DNA of 64,000 bases from an uncultured Blautia sp. (GCA_900540785.1 UQHF01000011.1:38735-102734), one strand, 5' to 3'. Numbered from the stretch's first letter, positions 24,947 through 34,628 are shown. The notes: generated by a model not told the origin, from the sequence alone. A program made the numbers and translations.

Positions 24947-25125
24947 GCAGATTTACATAAGAAGTTGATAAACAAGTGTTTTGTTAAAAAAGTATAAAAT
25001 TATATAGAAACACAAAAAAATGTAAAAAAGGGTTGACTTTTTTGGAATCAGTCCCTCACATAAATTTAACATAAAATGACAGAATATTACATAAATGGCA
25101 GAGTGAAACAAGGCTCTGTTCTGTA
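24947..25125. other. AT-rich non-coding stretch
   Basis: This tract between the DnaA boxes and the V-ATPase terminator has long A and T runs and a TTGACT at 25033. I see no gene in it. Confidence 0.5.
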
Positions 25126-25164
25126 AAAAAAGAAGTCTCTCGCTGCGGAGAGACTTCTTTTTTT
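25126..25164. terminator. bidirectional terminator after the V-ATPase operon
   Basis: AGAAGTCTCT and AGAGACTTCT form a perfect 10-base-pair stem around CGCTGCGG, with an A-run before and a T-run after, so it works on both strands. Confidence 0.85.
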
Positions 25165-25786
25165 AGCCTGCATTTTCTTTCATTCTTTTAATTACTTTTA
25201 ACCTTGTAAACTCTTCTCTTTCTTTTTCTTCCAGGGCATTTGTAATGTCCTTTGTAAGAGCCTCAAATTTGGGAATGGTGATGTTTTTCAGGGCATTGGC
25301 GCGCTTCTGCGTCTTTTTGATGTTTGTGGCAAGACGGATCGCGGCGTTTTCCACCATAGAAAGGCGTATGGAAAGCTCTTTTACCTTTTCAAAGGCTGCC
25401 TTTGCTTCGTCAAGAGACATTTTGGTGCTGTAGTAAGCGTAAGTGGGAACATTGCCGCTCTTGTCGTATTCTACAAGAGGAATTTCCGTTCCCATAACGC
25501 TTCTTGATTTGATGCGGATAGAGTTTTCTATGGGAACCGTATAGGAAATCTGCTGTACAAAAGCGATTCCTATTTCCATATTTGCCTTCTGGAGAGCTGC
25601 ATAGGCAGTTCGGAAGGTCTCGTCTATCTGTGTCTGAATGTCTTTTGCCTGGTCGATTAAATCCATCATTTCCCGTATGAGAATGTTACGTTTTTTATCC
25701 ATCAGCTCAAAGCCCTGTCTGGAAAGAGCCAGGGAGTTTTTGGCAAGTATAAGATTTCCCTTTGTGGGAAAAGTATTCGGATCCAT
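25163..25786 (-). CDS. ntpD: V-type ATPase subunit D
   Basis: This 207-residue helical protein forms the central rotor shaft of the V-type ATPase. It begins with PTKGNLILAKNSLALSRQGFELMDKKRN, typical of subunit D, and is helical throughout with a C-terminal coiled coil. It is the last gene of the operon, 12 bases after subunit B, and ends at a strong bidirectional terminator. Confidence 0.93.
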   Translation of the reverse strand: MDPNTFPTKGNLILAKNSLALSRQGFELMDKKRNILIREMMDLIDQAKDIQTQIDETFRTAYAALQKANMEIGIAFVQQISYTVPIENSIRIKSRSVMGTEIPLVEYDKSGNVPTYAYYSTKMSLDEAKAAFEKVKELSIRLSMVENAAIRLATNIKKTQKRANALKNITIPKFEALTKDITNALEEKEREEFTRLKVIKRMKENAG

Positions 25787-25798
25787 GCGATCACCTCA

Positions 25799-27181
25799 CT
25801 AACGGACTGTTTCTCTGTAATATTCGTCAAGAATCTTTGTGTCAATACGGTCAAGCTCTTCTTTTGGAAGAAGACCGAGAAGTTCCCAGCCCTTATCAAG
25901 GGTTTCTGTGATGGAACGGTTTTCTGTCTCTGTCTGTCCGACAAATTCTGCCTCAAACGCTTTTCCGAAAATAAGATACCGTTTATCAAGCGGAGAAAGC
26001 TCATCCTCACCGATAACGGATGCGAGGGCGCGGGCATCACCTACTTTTGCATAGCAGGAGAAGAGCTGATTTGCCACGTCCTGATGGTCCTTTCTTGTGA
26101 AGCCTTCTCCGATTCCGTCCTTCATAAGACGGGAGAGGGAAGGAAGAACATTGATCGGAGGGTAAATTGCCTGTCCGTGAAGCTGTCTGTCAAGTACGAT
26201 CTGACCTTCTGTAATATATCCGGTAAGGTCGGGAATCGGGTGTGTAATATCGTCGTTTGGCATGGTGAGGATCGGAATCTGGGTAACAGATCCGGTTCCG
26301 CCGCTTACAATACCTGCGCGCTCATAAAGAGTGGCAAGCTCGCTGTAAAGGTATCCCGGATAACCTTTTCTGGAAGGGATTTCTCCTTTGGAAGAAGAAA
26401 CCTCACGCATTGCCTCACAGAAAGAAGTAATATCTGTCAAAATAACAAGAATGTGCATACCCTTCTCAAAAGCAAGGTATTCCGCTGCTGTGAGGGCAAT
26501 TTTCGGGGTAAGAAGACGCTCTACAACCGGGTCGTTTGCCAGGTTCAAAAACATGACAACATGGTCGGAAGCGCCGCTTTCCTCGAAAGTGCGGCGGAAA
26601 AATTCCGCAACGTCGTATTTTACGCCCATTGCAGCAAATACAATGGCAAAGTTTTCGTCGGAGTCTGCTCCAAGAGAAGCCTGTTTTACGATCTGCGCAG
26701 CAAGCTTATCATGGGGAAGACCGTTTCCGGAGAAAATCGGGAGCTTCTGCCCGCGGATCAGGGTGGTCAGTCCGTCAATAGCGGAAATACCGGTATTGAT
26801 ATAATTTCGCGGATATTCCCGTGTAACAGGGTTTAAAGGAAGTCCGTTGATGTTAAGGCTTACCTCAGGAGTAATGTCTCCCAGTCCGTCGATGGGCTGT
26901 CCGATACCGTTGAAGGTACGTCCCAGGATTTCCGGGGAAAGTCCGATTTCCATAGGATGCCCTGTAAGGCGTGTGTGGGTATTTCCAAGGGACATATTAT
27001 CTGTCCCCTCAAATACCTGGATCACTGCCTTGTCTTCATATATTTCCACAATACGGCCGATTTTCTCAGTCCCGTCTTCCATACGGAATTCTACGATTTC
27101 CTCGAAGGAGGCGTTTTTTACCCCTTCCAGGACGACAAGAGGGCCGTTTATTTCACTTAAACCTAAATATTCGATTGCCAT
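25799..27181 (-). CDS. ntpB: V-type ATPase subunit B
   Basis: This is the 460-residue non-catalytic nucleotide-binding subunit of the V1 head. It shows the beta-barrel N-terminus, GRTFNGIGQPIDGLG, the GISAIDGLTTLIRGQKLPIFSGNGLPHDKLA region without a canonical GKT P-loop (as expected for B), and GSVTQIPILTMPNDDITHPIPDLTGYITEGQ. AAGGAGG precedes the ATG. It sits between A and D as in the Enterococcus ntp operon. Confidence 0.95.
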   Translation of the reverse strand: MAIEYLGLSEINGPLVVLEGVKNASFEEIVEFRMEDGTEKIGRIVEIYEDKAVIQVFEGTDNMSLGNTHTRLTGHPMEIGLSPEILGRTFNGIGQPIDGLGDITPEVSLNINGLPLNPVTREYPRNYINTGISAIDGLTTLIRGQKLPIFSGNGLPHDKLAAQIVKQASLGADSDENFAIVFAAMGVKYDVAEFFRRTFEESGASDHVVMFLNLANDPVVERLLTPKIALTAAEYLAFEKGMHILVILTDITSFCEAMREVSSSKGEIPSRKGYPGYLYSELATLYERAGIVSGGTGSVTQIPILTMPNDDITHPIPDLTGYITEGQIVLDRQLHGQAIYPPINVLPSLSRLMKDGIGEGFTRKDHQDVANQLFSCYAKVGDARALASVIGEDELSPLDKRYLIFGKAFEAEFVGQTETENRSITETLDKGWELLGLLPKEELDRIDTKILDEYYRETVR

Positions 27182-27198
27182 AAACTTTTCCTCCTTAA

Positions 27199-28968
27199 TC
27201 AGCCGTTTTTCTCAAGAACTTTGTTGTAGAAGGCGTCAATGTCTTCTCTGTACTGTTTGAAAAGTTCAAGATTGTCGTTCGGTACATCGTATTTAATAGA
27301 AATAATACGTTCAAAAATATTGTCCTCTTTGAGAACGGATACAGGCATTCCTCTGTTTATGAGAGCCCGGGCTTTTTCATAGAGATGGAGAATGATCTCC
27401 ATCATTTCAAACTGTTTTTTCATTGGAACGCAGGTGTCTTCTTTGTGGAAGGCATTCTGCTGTAAAAATCCGAGACGGATCACTCTTGCAATTTCCAGTG
27501 TCAGCTTCTGGTCGTCAGGAAGAACATCGCTTCCGATCAGTTTTACGATTTCCATAAGAGAGCTTTCCTGGTTTAAGATTGCCATGATCTGATTTCTGTC
27601 AGAGACAAATTTCGGAGATACGTTTGCTCTGTACCAGGGAGTTAAATCCTCAAGGTATTCACTGTAGCTTGTAAGCCAGTGGATAGCAGGGAAATGTCTC
27701 GCATAAGCAAGAGATTTGTCAAGTCCCCAGAAACAGCGAACAAAACGCTTTGTATTCTGTGTTACAGGCTCGGAGAAGTCGCCGCCCTGCGGGGAAACAG
27801 CTCCGATAATGGAAACAGAGCCTTCTGTTCCGTTTAAGTTCTGCATCATTCCGGCTCTTTCATAAAAGGCGGAAAGCTTTGAAGCAAGGTATGCAGGGAA
27901 GCCTTCCTCTGCAGGCATTTCTTCCAGACGTCCGGAAAGCTCACGGAGAGCCTCTGCCCATCTTGAGGTGGAGTCTGCCATAATGGCTACGTCATATCCC
28001 ATATCGCGGTAGTATTCTGCAAGTGTTACGCCTGTATAAATAGAAGCTTCTCGCGCTGCAACAGGCATATTGGAGGTGTTTGCAATAAGAGTGGTTCTGT
28101 CCATCATAAGATTTCCGGATTTCGGGTCGATCAGCTTACTGAAATCCTCAAGAACCTGTGTCATCTCATTTCCGCGCTCTCCGCAGCCGATGTAAATAAT
28201 AATGTCTGCGTCAGACCATTTTGCAATCTGATGCTGCGTCATGGTTTTTCCTGTTCCGAAACCACCGGGAACGGCTGCTGTGCCGCCTTTTGCAATAGGG
28301 AAAAGCGTATCCAGGATACGCTGACCTGTCACAAGGGGAGTGCTTGCCGGGAAACGGTGGTGCGTAGGCCGCGGAATACGGATCGGCCATTTCTGTGCAA
28401 GGGCAAGCTCCTTTGTACTGCCGTCCGAAAGCTCGAGAGTTACGATCGGCTCAAGAATATTGTAAGAGCCGTCTTTTACTGTTTTTACGACAGTTGCCTC
28501 GGAAATATTTGGAGGAACCATAGATTTATGAACAATGGAGACGGTTTCCTGTGTCTCTGCAATAATGGTTCCAGGTCCTACCACATCTCCCTCTTTTACG
28601 GTAATGTGTACGTCCCATTTTTTTTCTGTATCAAGAGAATCTACGCTGACACCTCTTGAGATGTATTTTCCTGACTGTTTTGCAATCTCTCCGAGAGGAC
28701 GCTGAATACCGTCAAAAATATTGTGGATAATACCAGGTCCTAAAAGAACGGAGATGGCGTCATCTGTTCCGATAACGGTTTCTCCCGGTTTCAATCCCGT
28801 TGTTTCCTCAAAAACCTGGACAGTTGTCATGCCTTTTTTCAGACCAATGACTTCTCCTACCAGTTTTTCCGGACCAACGTATACCATCTCTGATATTTTA
28901 AATCCACAGTCTCCTTTTAAATAAATGACAGGGCCGTTAATTCCATAAATAATACCTGTTTTACTCAT
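27199..28968 (-). CDS. ntpA: V-type ATPase catalytic subunit A
   Basis: This 589-residue subunit hydrolyses or makes ATP. It contains the Walker A sequence GGFGTGKT in the segment AAVPGGFGTGKTMTQHQIA, the catalytic glutamate region GCGERGNEM, and SRWAEALRELSGRLEEMPAEEG. The start at 28968 (MSKTGIIYGINGP) is chosen because the family begins there and GGAGG lies upstream; the frame extends further upstream into the E gene without homology. It overlaps subunit E by eight bases, so translation is coupled. Confidence 0.96.
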   Translation of the reverse strand: MSKTGIIYGINGPVIYLKGDCGFKISEMVYVGPEKLVGEVIGLKKGMTTVQVFEETTGLKPGETVIGTDDAISVLLGPGIIHNIFDGIQRPLGEIAKQSGKYISRGVSVDSLDTEKKWDVHITVKEGDVVGPGTIIAETQETVSIVHKSMVPPNISEATVVKTVKDGSYNILEPIVTLELSDGSTKELALAQKWPIRIPRPTHHRFPASTPLVTGQRILDTLFPIAKGGTAAVPGGFGTGKTMTQHQIAKWSDADIIIYIGCGERGNEMTQVLEDFSKLIDPKSGNLMMDRTTLIANTSNMPVAAREASIYTGVTLAEYYRDMGYDVAIMADSTSRWAEALRELSGRLEEMPAEEGFPAYLASKLSAFYERAGMMQNLNGTEGSVSIIGAVSPQGGDFSEPVTQNTKRFVRCFWGLDKSLAYARHFPAIHWLTSYSEYLEDLTPWYRANVSPKFVSDRNQIMAILNQESSLMEIVKLIGSDVLPDDQKLTLEIARVIRLGFLQQNAFHKEDTCVPMKKQFEMMEIILHLYEKARALINRGMPVSVLKEDNIFERIISIKYDVPNDNLELFKQYREDIDAFYNKVLEKNG

Positions 28969-29548
28969 ATCTTGGACCTCCGTCAAACTTAAATTCTTTT
29001 TTGCAGGCAAGGAACGCCTCGCGGAAAGAATTGTCAATCAATATGTTTTTGCCCGGGATAATGGCGCGGATCCCTCCGATAAATTCTTCGTCTGCAAGAC
29101 GGAGGGCAGCGCCTGTTTTCTGGGAAAGAATTTCCAGGCGGGAGCTGTCAGACGGGGTGAGATAAATGTGAAGCTCGTCCTCGCCTGCGAAATCCTGTGC
29201 TTCTTTGATTTTTCTGCAAAGATAGGAATCATATTCCGGGGTTTTTACAAAGTCTTCCAGTAAGCTCTGCACTTCTGCAAAAAGTTTGTCTTTCAGTTCG
29301 TTCTGTTTCTTTGTCCAGTTCCGCTTGATCGTAAGCTGCTGGGCGGAAAGTGCCTTGTTTACTTCGCGGCGGGCATTTTCCGATTCTGCTTTTACTTCTG
29401 CCTCTGCACTTTGTCTCCGGGAGCGCTTATGTTCAGACAGCATTTCGTTCAGATTTTTTTTGTGCTCCTCGATCATCTGAGCAGCTTCCTGATAAGCTTC
29501 CTCAACAGAGGAGTCATAAAAATGCTGCAGTTTTTCTTCGATTGTCAT
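28961..29548 (-). CDS. ntpE: V-type ATPase subunit E
   Basis: The 195-residue peripheral-stalk subunit has a long N-terminal helix rich in charged residues (about 1-100) and a mixed C-terminal domain ending with IGGIRAIIPGKNILIDNSF, as is usual for the E/NtpE family. AGGTG precedes the ATG. It lies between subunits F and A. Confidence 0.88.
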   Translation of the reverse strand: MTIEEKLQHFYDSSVEEAYQEAAQMIEEHKKNLNEMLSEHKRSRRQSAEAEVKAESENARREVNKALSAQQLTIKRNWTKKQNELKDKLFAEVQSLLEDFVKTPEYDSYLCRKIKEAQDFAGEDELHIYLTPSDSSRLEILSQKTGAALRLADEEFIGGIRAIIPGKNILIDNSFREAFLACKKEFKFDGGPRYE

Positions 29549-29560
29549 AACGTCACCTGC

Positions 29561-29869
29561 CTATAGTTTTAGTCCGATTGCTTCGTTTACGTATGAAGTG
29601 ATGAAATCCGGTTTGCGACCTGTACCGTGTCTGTCAGGAATTTCGATGATAAGAGGCGTTTTGTGGCGAAGCTTTACATCGTCAATAATCTCGGGAAATT
29701 CTCTTCCGAATTTTTCTGTAAGAAGGATGATTCCGATTTCTTTATTGGCGATCGCGTTCTGAAGGGCTTCCTTCAGCTCGTCATGCTCATGTACCACAAC
29801 GCCCTCCACACCTGCCAGTCTCATTCCTGTGTAGGTATCTACGTTGTCGCTGATTAAAAACATCTGCAT
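29561..29869 (-). CDS. ntpG: V-type ATPase subunit F
   Basis: This 102-residue protein is the small rotor subunit F (NtpG of Enterococcus). It has MFLISDNVDTYTGMRLAGVEG at the start and IGIILLTEKFGREF in the middle, then the PLIIEIPD-HGTG stretch. The ATG overlaps nearly with the stop of subunit K (one base apart). Length is standard. Confidence 0.9.
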   Translation of the reverse strand: MQMFLISDNVDTYTGMRLAGVEGVVVHEHDELKEALQNAIANKEIGIILLTEKFGREFPEIIDDVKLRHKTPLIIEIPDRHGTGRKPDFITSYVNEAIGLKL

Positions 29870-29870
29870 A

Positions 29871-30305
29871 TTATAACTGTCCCAGGATCATGAAGGAGAT
29901 GATAAGTCCGTAAAGGGCAACACCTTCTGCAAGACCTACGAAAATCAGGGATTTACCAAGAATACTCTGATCTTCGCTGATTGCGCCTAAAGCTGCGCTT
30001 GCCGCACTGGCAACGGCAATACCACCGCCGATACAGGAAAGTCCGGTTACAAGAGCGGCTGCAAGGTATCCCATACCAGTAGCAAGTCCGCTGTTTGCTG
30101 CGCCTGCGGAAGCCTGTACGGAAGAAGTTCCTGCAAACATAACGCCGATGGCAACGAGCATGATTCCGAAGAAGAAGAATGCGTTTACACCGATTGCTGT
30201 TTTATAACGTCCGCGGTTCTTCTCTCCGATCAGGTAGTAGCCAAAAGGAAGGATAATGCTGAGTACAAGTGCGATTGCTAATACGATCTGTGTCATAACT
30301 GTCAT
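29871..30305 (-). CDS. ntpK: V-type ATPase membrane rotor subunit K (c)
   Basis: The 144-residue proteolipid has four hydrophobic segments (about 5-25, 40-62, 75-110, 118-142). The second hairpin is conserved and holds the ion-binding glutamate in GLAEGVALYGLIISF. The first hairpin lacks an equivalent PGTQGLYG-like ion site, so one carboxylate serves two hairpins, as in V-type 16-kDa subunits. Na+ or H+ coupling cannot be settled by eye. A good AGGAGG precedes the ATG. Confidence 0.92.
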   Translation of the reverse strand: MTVMTQIVLAIALVLSIILPFGYYLIGEKNRGRYKTAIGVNAFFFFGIMLVAIGVMFAGTSSVQASAGAANSGLATGMGYLAAALVTGLSCIGGGIAVASAASAALGAISEDQSILGKSLIFVGLAEGVALYGLIISFMILGQL

Positions 30306-30353
30306 GATAATGACCTCCTGTTTTTTTAATTTAGTAGTTATCTGGATTTGTAA

Positions 30354-32291
30354 TTATCGGAAACGGAATGGTTCAAATTTTCTTCCGGTTCCCTTGTAAA
30401 AGCGGCTGAAAATCTCGTAGTATTCCAGACGGAGTACCTGAATGCCTACGATAAGACCTTCCATACCGCAGACGAAAAGGTTTCCGAGGATTACGATCAG
30501 CCAGTTTAGATTGCCGCTTTCTGCGCCGGCAAGCATAAGCACAACCTCCATCATAGCTGCGTGGCTTACGGCAAAAGCGCCGATTCGCACGAAGGAGAGT
30601 GTGTTTGAGAAGTAGCTTAAAAGTACCTCGAACATTTCAAAGATACCCTGGACAACAAACATTCCTTTTTCTTTCGGCATAACCTCTGCTCTTTTTTCTA
30701 CAAGAGCAGTAAGAGGCTCTTTGAAGAAGATCATGAGAAGCGGGATTCCGAACATAACAAAGAGAACGATTCCTCCGGGGAGGCTGTGTCCTGTTACAAA
30801 AAGTGCGATACATACAACAGCAGAGCCATAGAAAACAAGACCTGCAACAGCGTTTGTATCAAACCATGATTTTTCTGTATCTTTTGCGCGGAAAGAGTTG
30901 ATAATATTGAAAATCATACAGAGAAGAATGATTCCCATACCAAATCCGATGGCAACAATAAATACGGTATTCAGTTTTCCGATAAAAGGCACAGTCATCA
31001 TGTTGCTCATGGGGTGAAGCCACAAAGCGGGGAGTACATCTTCAAATCCGAAGATACTTCCGAACATGAATCCGAAGAAAGTGGAAAAGACTCCGGCACA
31101 GCTTATAATACCTGCAAGTTCAATGTGCTTATATTTATATAGAAGGAATCCTCCAACTGCAAGGAGAAGTCCCTGTCCCACATCTCCGAACATGGCGCCG
31201 AAAATAAAGGAGTAGGTGATGGCTACAAACCAGGTTGGGTCCATCTCGCCGTATGCGGGAAGACCGTACATTTTTACATACATTTCAAAAGGTTTGAAAA
31301 GTTTCGGATTTTTCAGCTTTGTAGGAGGCGTTTTTGCCTTTCCTGTTACCTGCTCCGCGCCTTCTTCATCTTCCACAAGACAGAAAATCCTGTGGTCGTC
31401 CTTGATGTCCTCAAGGAAGGCAGCAGAATCTTTTTTTGTCATCCAGCCGCACAGAATGTAGAAGTTATCTTTTTCTCCGTGGGTGCAGGCAGCCGCTTTT
31501 CTCACATCAAAGTTTCTGGAGAGGTGGGAAATTGCCATTTTTGCGGAAACAATATCACGGCTGTTGTCCTTTAAATATTTCAGGCTTGTATTTTTGTTTT
31601 CCTCAAGCTGTGCCTGAATGGAATCATACTGCTTTTGCAGCTCTGTGAACGCTTCTGTTGCAGTACCGTTGTACTCGTCAGGGATAAAAATACGCTCAAA
31701 GTGCATGGAAGAATAAACGGCGTTTACCTTGTGGGCTTCGTGGTGGGGCATAAAATAAATTCCCCAGATATATTCGTCGTCTTCCTCGCATTTAATGAAT
31801 ACCGTGTCAAGGTTATCATAAATATAGTTTTTGAATTTTTCGAAGTACTCTTTTTCGATTCGTCCGAAACGGTAATGAATGAAACGGAACTTTAAAATAG
31901 AAGAAAGGTCATAATTGATGTTTCGGAAAGGGCGGATGATCCGCAGGGATTCCGTAACGTGTTCGAACTCTTCTTCCAGGCGCGCCCTTGTGTTGGCAAG
32001 CTCCTGCGTTTCTTCTTTTACACGGCGGACAATGGAGAGAGCTTCTTCCAGTTTCAGTTTGTCTGGTGAGATTTTTTCCGGGTCTTCCAATTCCTCATAA
32101 AAACCGTTGATCGTATTTAAGGCTTCACGATAAGGATTGATTTCCAGAAACGGAGAAAGATTTTCCACAGTGGTAAGTTCAGAAAGTGCATTTTCCAGAT
32201 GGATTTCATATCTGGATAAATACGTGTTTACCACCCGGTCAATATCCGTTTTCGGCCCGGTAATACTCAGAAACTTCATTTTCTCAATCAC
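30354..32291 (-). CDS. ntpI: V-type ATPase subunit I (a)
   Basis: This 645-residue stator subunit has a ~330-residue cytoplasmic N-terminal arm and a C-terminal membrane domain with about seven helices that contains the ion half-channels. The membrane part includes FGAMFGDVGQGLLL and NTLSFVRIGAFAVSHAAMM, with the essential arginine in the latter. The GTG at 32291 follows GGAGGTAACAAC at good spacing; an ATG twelve bases later is possible. Confidence 0.94.
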   Translation of the reverse strand: MIEKMKFLSITGPKTDIDRVVNTYLSRYEIHLENALSELTTVENLSPFLEINPYREALNTINGFYEELEDPEKISPDKLKLEEALSIVRRVKEETQELANTRARLEEEFEHVTESLRIIRPFRNINYDLSSILKFRFIHYRFGRIEKEYFEKFKNYIYDNLDTVFIKCEEDDEYIWGIYFMPHHEAHKVNAVYSSMHFERIFIPDEYNGTATEAFTELQKQYDSIQAQLEENKNTSLKYLKDNSRDIVSAKMAISHLSRNFDVRKAAACTHGEKDNFYILCGWMTKKDSAAFLEDIKDDHRIFCLVEDEEGAEQVTGKAKTPPTKLKNPKLFKPFEMYVKMYGLPAYGEMDPTWFVAITYSFIFGAMFGDVGQGLLLAVGGFLLYKYKHIELAGIISCAGVFSTFFGFMFGSIFGFEDVLPALWLHPMSNMMTVPFIGKLNTVFIVAIGFGMGIILLCMIFNIINSFRAKDTEKSWFDTNAVAGLVFYGSAVVCIALFVTGHSLPGGIVLFVMFGIPLLMIFFKEPLTALVEKRAEVMPKEKGMFVVQGIFEMFEVLLSYFSNTLSFVRIGAFAVSHAAMMEVVLMLAGAESGNLNWLIVILGNLFVCGMEGLIVGIQVLRLEYYEIFSRFYKGTGRKFEPFRFR

Positions 32292-32309
32292 GTTGTTACC
32301 TCCGGGTTA

Positions 32310-33353
32310 TTAGTTATTGCGGATATACCGCATGGTCTCGTCTGGTGCAACCCCGTAACGTACACATTCCAGGGCAATCGTCAGACGATTGACTTCATGT
32401 TCCTTATGGTACAGGTATGAATAGATGACAGCCACAGAATAGGGGTCTTTCCGCGCTTCCTTCTCCAGAATACTTCGGAGAATATAGTTGTAAAATTCCT
32501 CCAGGTTCGCAACTGTAAGGTGTTCATACTGGATACCATAGTAAGTTTTGGAAAAAATACGCTTTGCTTCCTCGTAAGTAGGAGCCTCCACAAGCGCGTG
32601 GATTTCTTCCTTTTTCAGTTTATAGTTCATGGGAATCAGCAGAGCGTAAATGTTTGCCGGTTCCATATGGAAATACCGCTTGGAACGCTGGATGAACTGA
32701 AGATTCAGCATATCGAATTTTTCTCCGTATGCTTTTGTCACTTCCTCCAGGTCATTTTTCTTAAACAGCTTTTTGCGGATATTCCATATCTGAGTAAAAT
32801 AATAGAGGTCCAGTGCCATTCCGTAGTCGAAAAGCAGAGGACTTTCGTGCTCCTGGATTTTTGCAAGAGGAGCGTAAAACTCATTGCCTTTCAGGGCGTT
32901 TATAAATTCCTTCATACTGCGGCATGATGCCAGGCGGTCCAGATCGATTTTGGAGTGCTGGCGGAAAAAATCGCGATACGGAGAAAGGTCTACAGGGTCG
33001 GTGTCCCTGTGGTCAAAGAGGTTTGTCATAATCTCCTTCAGGACGCGGATTTCATAACGCTTGGAGTAAAGCGCCAGAAATTTTCGCTGTTCCTGATTGG
33101 CAAAATGATAAATTCTGGAAAAATTTCCGAAAATAGATTTTTTCAGAAGCTTTTCGATTTCCCCTCTGTGTATATCATTCTCGTCGAGAGAAGACCACGC
33201 TTTGGAGTATTCCGGTGTGCGCTTCAGATAGGCGGCTACCTGGGGAACCCCCGGAAGCTGAACGATTTCCTGAAGCTGCTGCTCATTGATGAGCCGGCTC
33301 TGCATAGCGCGGATTTTTGTGGAAAGACCGCTGTAAGACAGGACATTTCCCAT
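32310..33353 (-). CDS. ntpC: V-type ATPase subunit C (AC39 family)
   Basis: The 347-residue soluble helical subunit caps the membrane rotor and links it to the central shaft. It shows NVLSYSGLSTKIRAMQSRLI at the start, LSPYRDFFRQHSKIDLDRL, and the C-terminal YSYLYHKEHEVNRLTIALECVRYG typical of AC39 proteins. The ATG at 33353 is preferred over a GTG at 33362 because AAAGGAAG is then about nine bases upstream. Confidence 0.9.
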   Translation of the reverse strand: MGNVLSYSGLSTKIRAMQSRLINEQQLQEIVQLPGVPQVAAYLKRTPEYSKAWSSLDENDIHRGEIEKLLKKSIFGNFSRIYHFANQEQRKFLALYSKRYEIRVLKEIMTNLFDHRDTDPVDLSPYRDFFRQHSKIDLDRLASCRSMKEFINALKGNEFYAPLAKIQEHESPLLFDYGMALDLYYFTQIWNIRKKLFKKNDLEEVTKAYGEKFDMLNLQFIQRSKRYFHMEPANIYALLIPMNYKLKKEEIHALVEAPTYEEAKRIFSKTYYGIQYEHLTVANLEEFYNYILRSILEKEARKDPYSVAVIYSYLYHKEHEVNRLTIALECVRYGVAPDETMRYIRNN

Positions 33354-33383
33354 GTGTTTCACTTCCTTTCCGTTGTTGGTCTG

Positions 33384-33695
33384 TCACATTTCAATAATTT
33401 TCTGAAATAATTCCCGGGAAAGGGTTGTGTGATTTTTTTCATAATAGGAATCAAGCTGGGCGAATCCTGCCTCCGTGTCCTTTAAAAGGGCAGTGAGCTG
33501 GACGTCCTTCTGGCGTTCCAGATCCTGTCGGATTTTCTGGATTTCCTGCTCGGTTTCCTGTTCAAGACGATTGTCAAAAGCCCTGCAGGTTTCTTCCATT
33601 TCAGCGGAGAGCTCCTGTTTTTTCTTATCAGCTTCTTCCATGATGCCATTGGCAGTGGTTTCGATTTCCGATAACTTGTTCAGTATCTGTTCCAT
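33384..33695 (-). CDS. ntpF: V-type ATPase peripheral-stalk subunit G/H-like
   Basis: This 103-residue protein is almost entirely a charged coiled coil (LNKLSEIETTANGIMEEADK... onward), as in the G/NtpF/AhaH peripheral-stalk partner of subunit E. It is the first gene of the operon. The ATG at 33695 is six bases from GGAGG; a TTG two codons upstream is less likely. Confidence 0.82.
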   Translation of the reverse strand: MEQILNKLSEIETTANGIMEEADKKKQELSAEMEETCRAFDNRLEQETEQEIQKIRQDLERQKDVQLTALLKDTEAGFAQLDSYYEKNHTTLSRELFQKIIEM

Positions 33696-33736
33696 CTTCA
33701 ACCTCCTTTGTTAATAATCTGTCTATCTCCCTATCT

Positions 33737-33764
33737 ATCATACACCTTTTCGCGAAAAATACAA
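33737..33764 (-). promoter_or_regulatory. V-ATPase promoter with palindromic spacer
   Basis: On the minus strand TTGTAT (-35) and TATGAT (-10) are 16 bases apart. The spacer carries a perfect 12-base palindrome, TTTTCGCGAAAA (33747-33758), which is a candidate operator for a dimeric regulator. Confidence 0.6.
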
Positions 33765-33882
33765 TAAAAAGTTGCCCTGTGGGAAGAAGGCGTGTATATT
33801 AGTTATGTACAATTATGTTTCCCCCTGTCTCAGGGTAAGAACAGTGGCTTATATACAAAAAAATTGGAGGATACAGACATAT

Positions 33883-34542
33883 ATGAGATTAAGAAATATT
33901 CCCGGGGCAAAAGATGCCATTCTGGAAAGCTCTTTTGTAATTCAGGAACCGGAAAAAAATAAGGGAAAATGGAGCAGTGTATTTCCCAAAGAGCAGCCCC
34001 TTCATATAGAAGTTGGAATGGGAAAAGGCCGTTTCCTTATGGAACTGGCTGCCCTTCACCCGGACATTAATTATGTAGGAATTGAAATGTACGACAGTGT
34101 TCTTCTGCGTGCTCTGCAGAAAATGGAGGAGCTTACGGAGGAGGGAAAAGATCTTCCCAACCTTAAATTTATGCGCATTGACGCAAGAATCCTTCCCGAG
34201 ATATTTGAAAAAGGTGAGGTGTCCCAGATTTATCTGAACTTTTCCGACCCGTGGCCAAAAGCCCGCCATGCAAAACGCCGCCTGACCTCAAGAGAATTTC
34301 TGGCAAGATACGATGAGATTTTAAAGCCGGAGGGAAGGGTGGAATTTAAGACAGATAATAAGGATTTATTCTTATTTTCCCTGGAAGAGGTGGAAGAAAC
34401 AAAATGGCGTCTCCTTGCGCACACCTTCGACCTTCATCATGATGAAAAAATGAATGCAGGTAATGTGATGACAGAGTATGAGGAGAAATTTTCCTCTATG
34501 GGAAATCCCATTTATAAAATGATCATTGACAGAGAGGCGTGA
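33883..34542 (+). CDS. trmB: tRNA (guanine-46-N7)-methyltransferase
   Basis: TrmB methylates G46 of tRNA using S-adenosylmethionine. The 219 residues carry the SAM-binding EVGMGKGRFLMELA, GIEMYDSVLLRAL, and the catalytic NFSDPWPKARHAKRRL segment, then FKTDNKDLFLFS. The ATG at 33883 (MRLRNIPGAK) follows GGAGGATA; the frame extends upstream without homology. It is divergent from the V-ATPase operon. Confidence 0.95.
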   Translation: MRLRNIPGAKDAILESSFVIQEPEKNKGKWSSVFPKEQPLHIEVGMGKGRFLMELAALHPDINYVGIEMYDSVLLRALQKMEELTEEGKDLPNLKFMRIDARILPEIFEKGEVSQIYLNFSDPWPKARHAKRRLTSREFLARYDEILKPEGRVEFKTDNKDLFLFSLEEVEETKWRLLAHTFDLHHDEKMNAGNVMTEYEEKFSSMGNPIYKMIIDREA

Positions 34543-34574
34543 GGCGCCATGAAGTAAGGGGAGTATGAGAGGGA

Positions 34575-34628
34575 GATATGTTTGCGGCGTGTTCTGTAAG
34601 GTGGACGCGCCAAAAACATATTTTTTGT
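34575..34628 (+). terminator. terminator of trmB
   Basis: ATATGTTT-GCGGCG pairs imperfectly with CGCGCC-AAAACATAT, followed by six Ts. Confidence 0.6.

Noticed and set aside
24828..25050. Chromosomal origin (oriC)
   Set aside because: DnaA boxes and an AT-rich tract are present, but dnaA, dnaN, rpmH and gyr genes are absent, so I call only a DnaA-box cluster.
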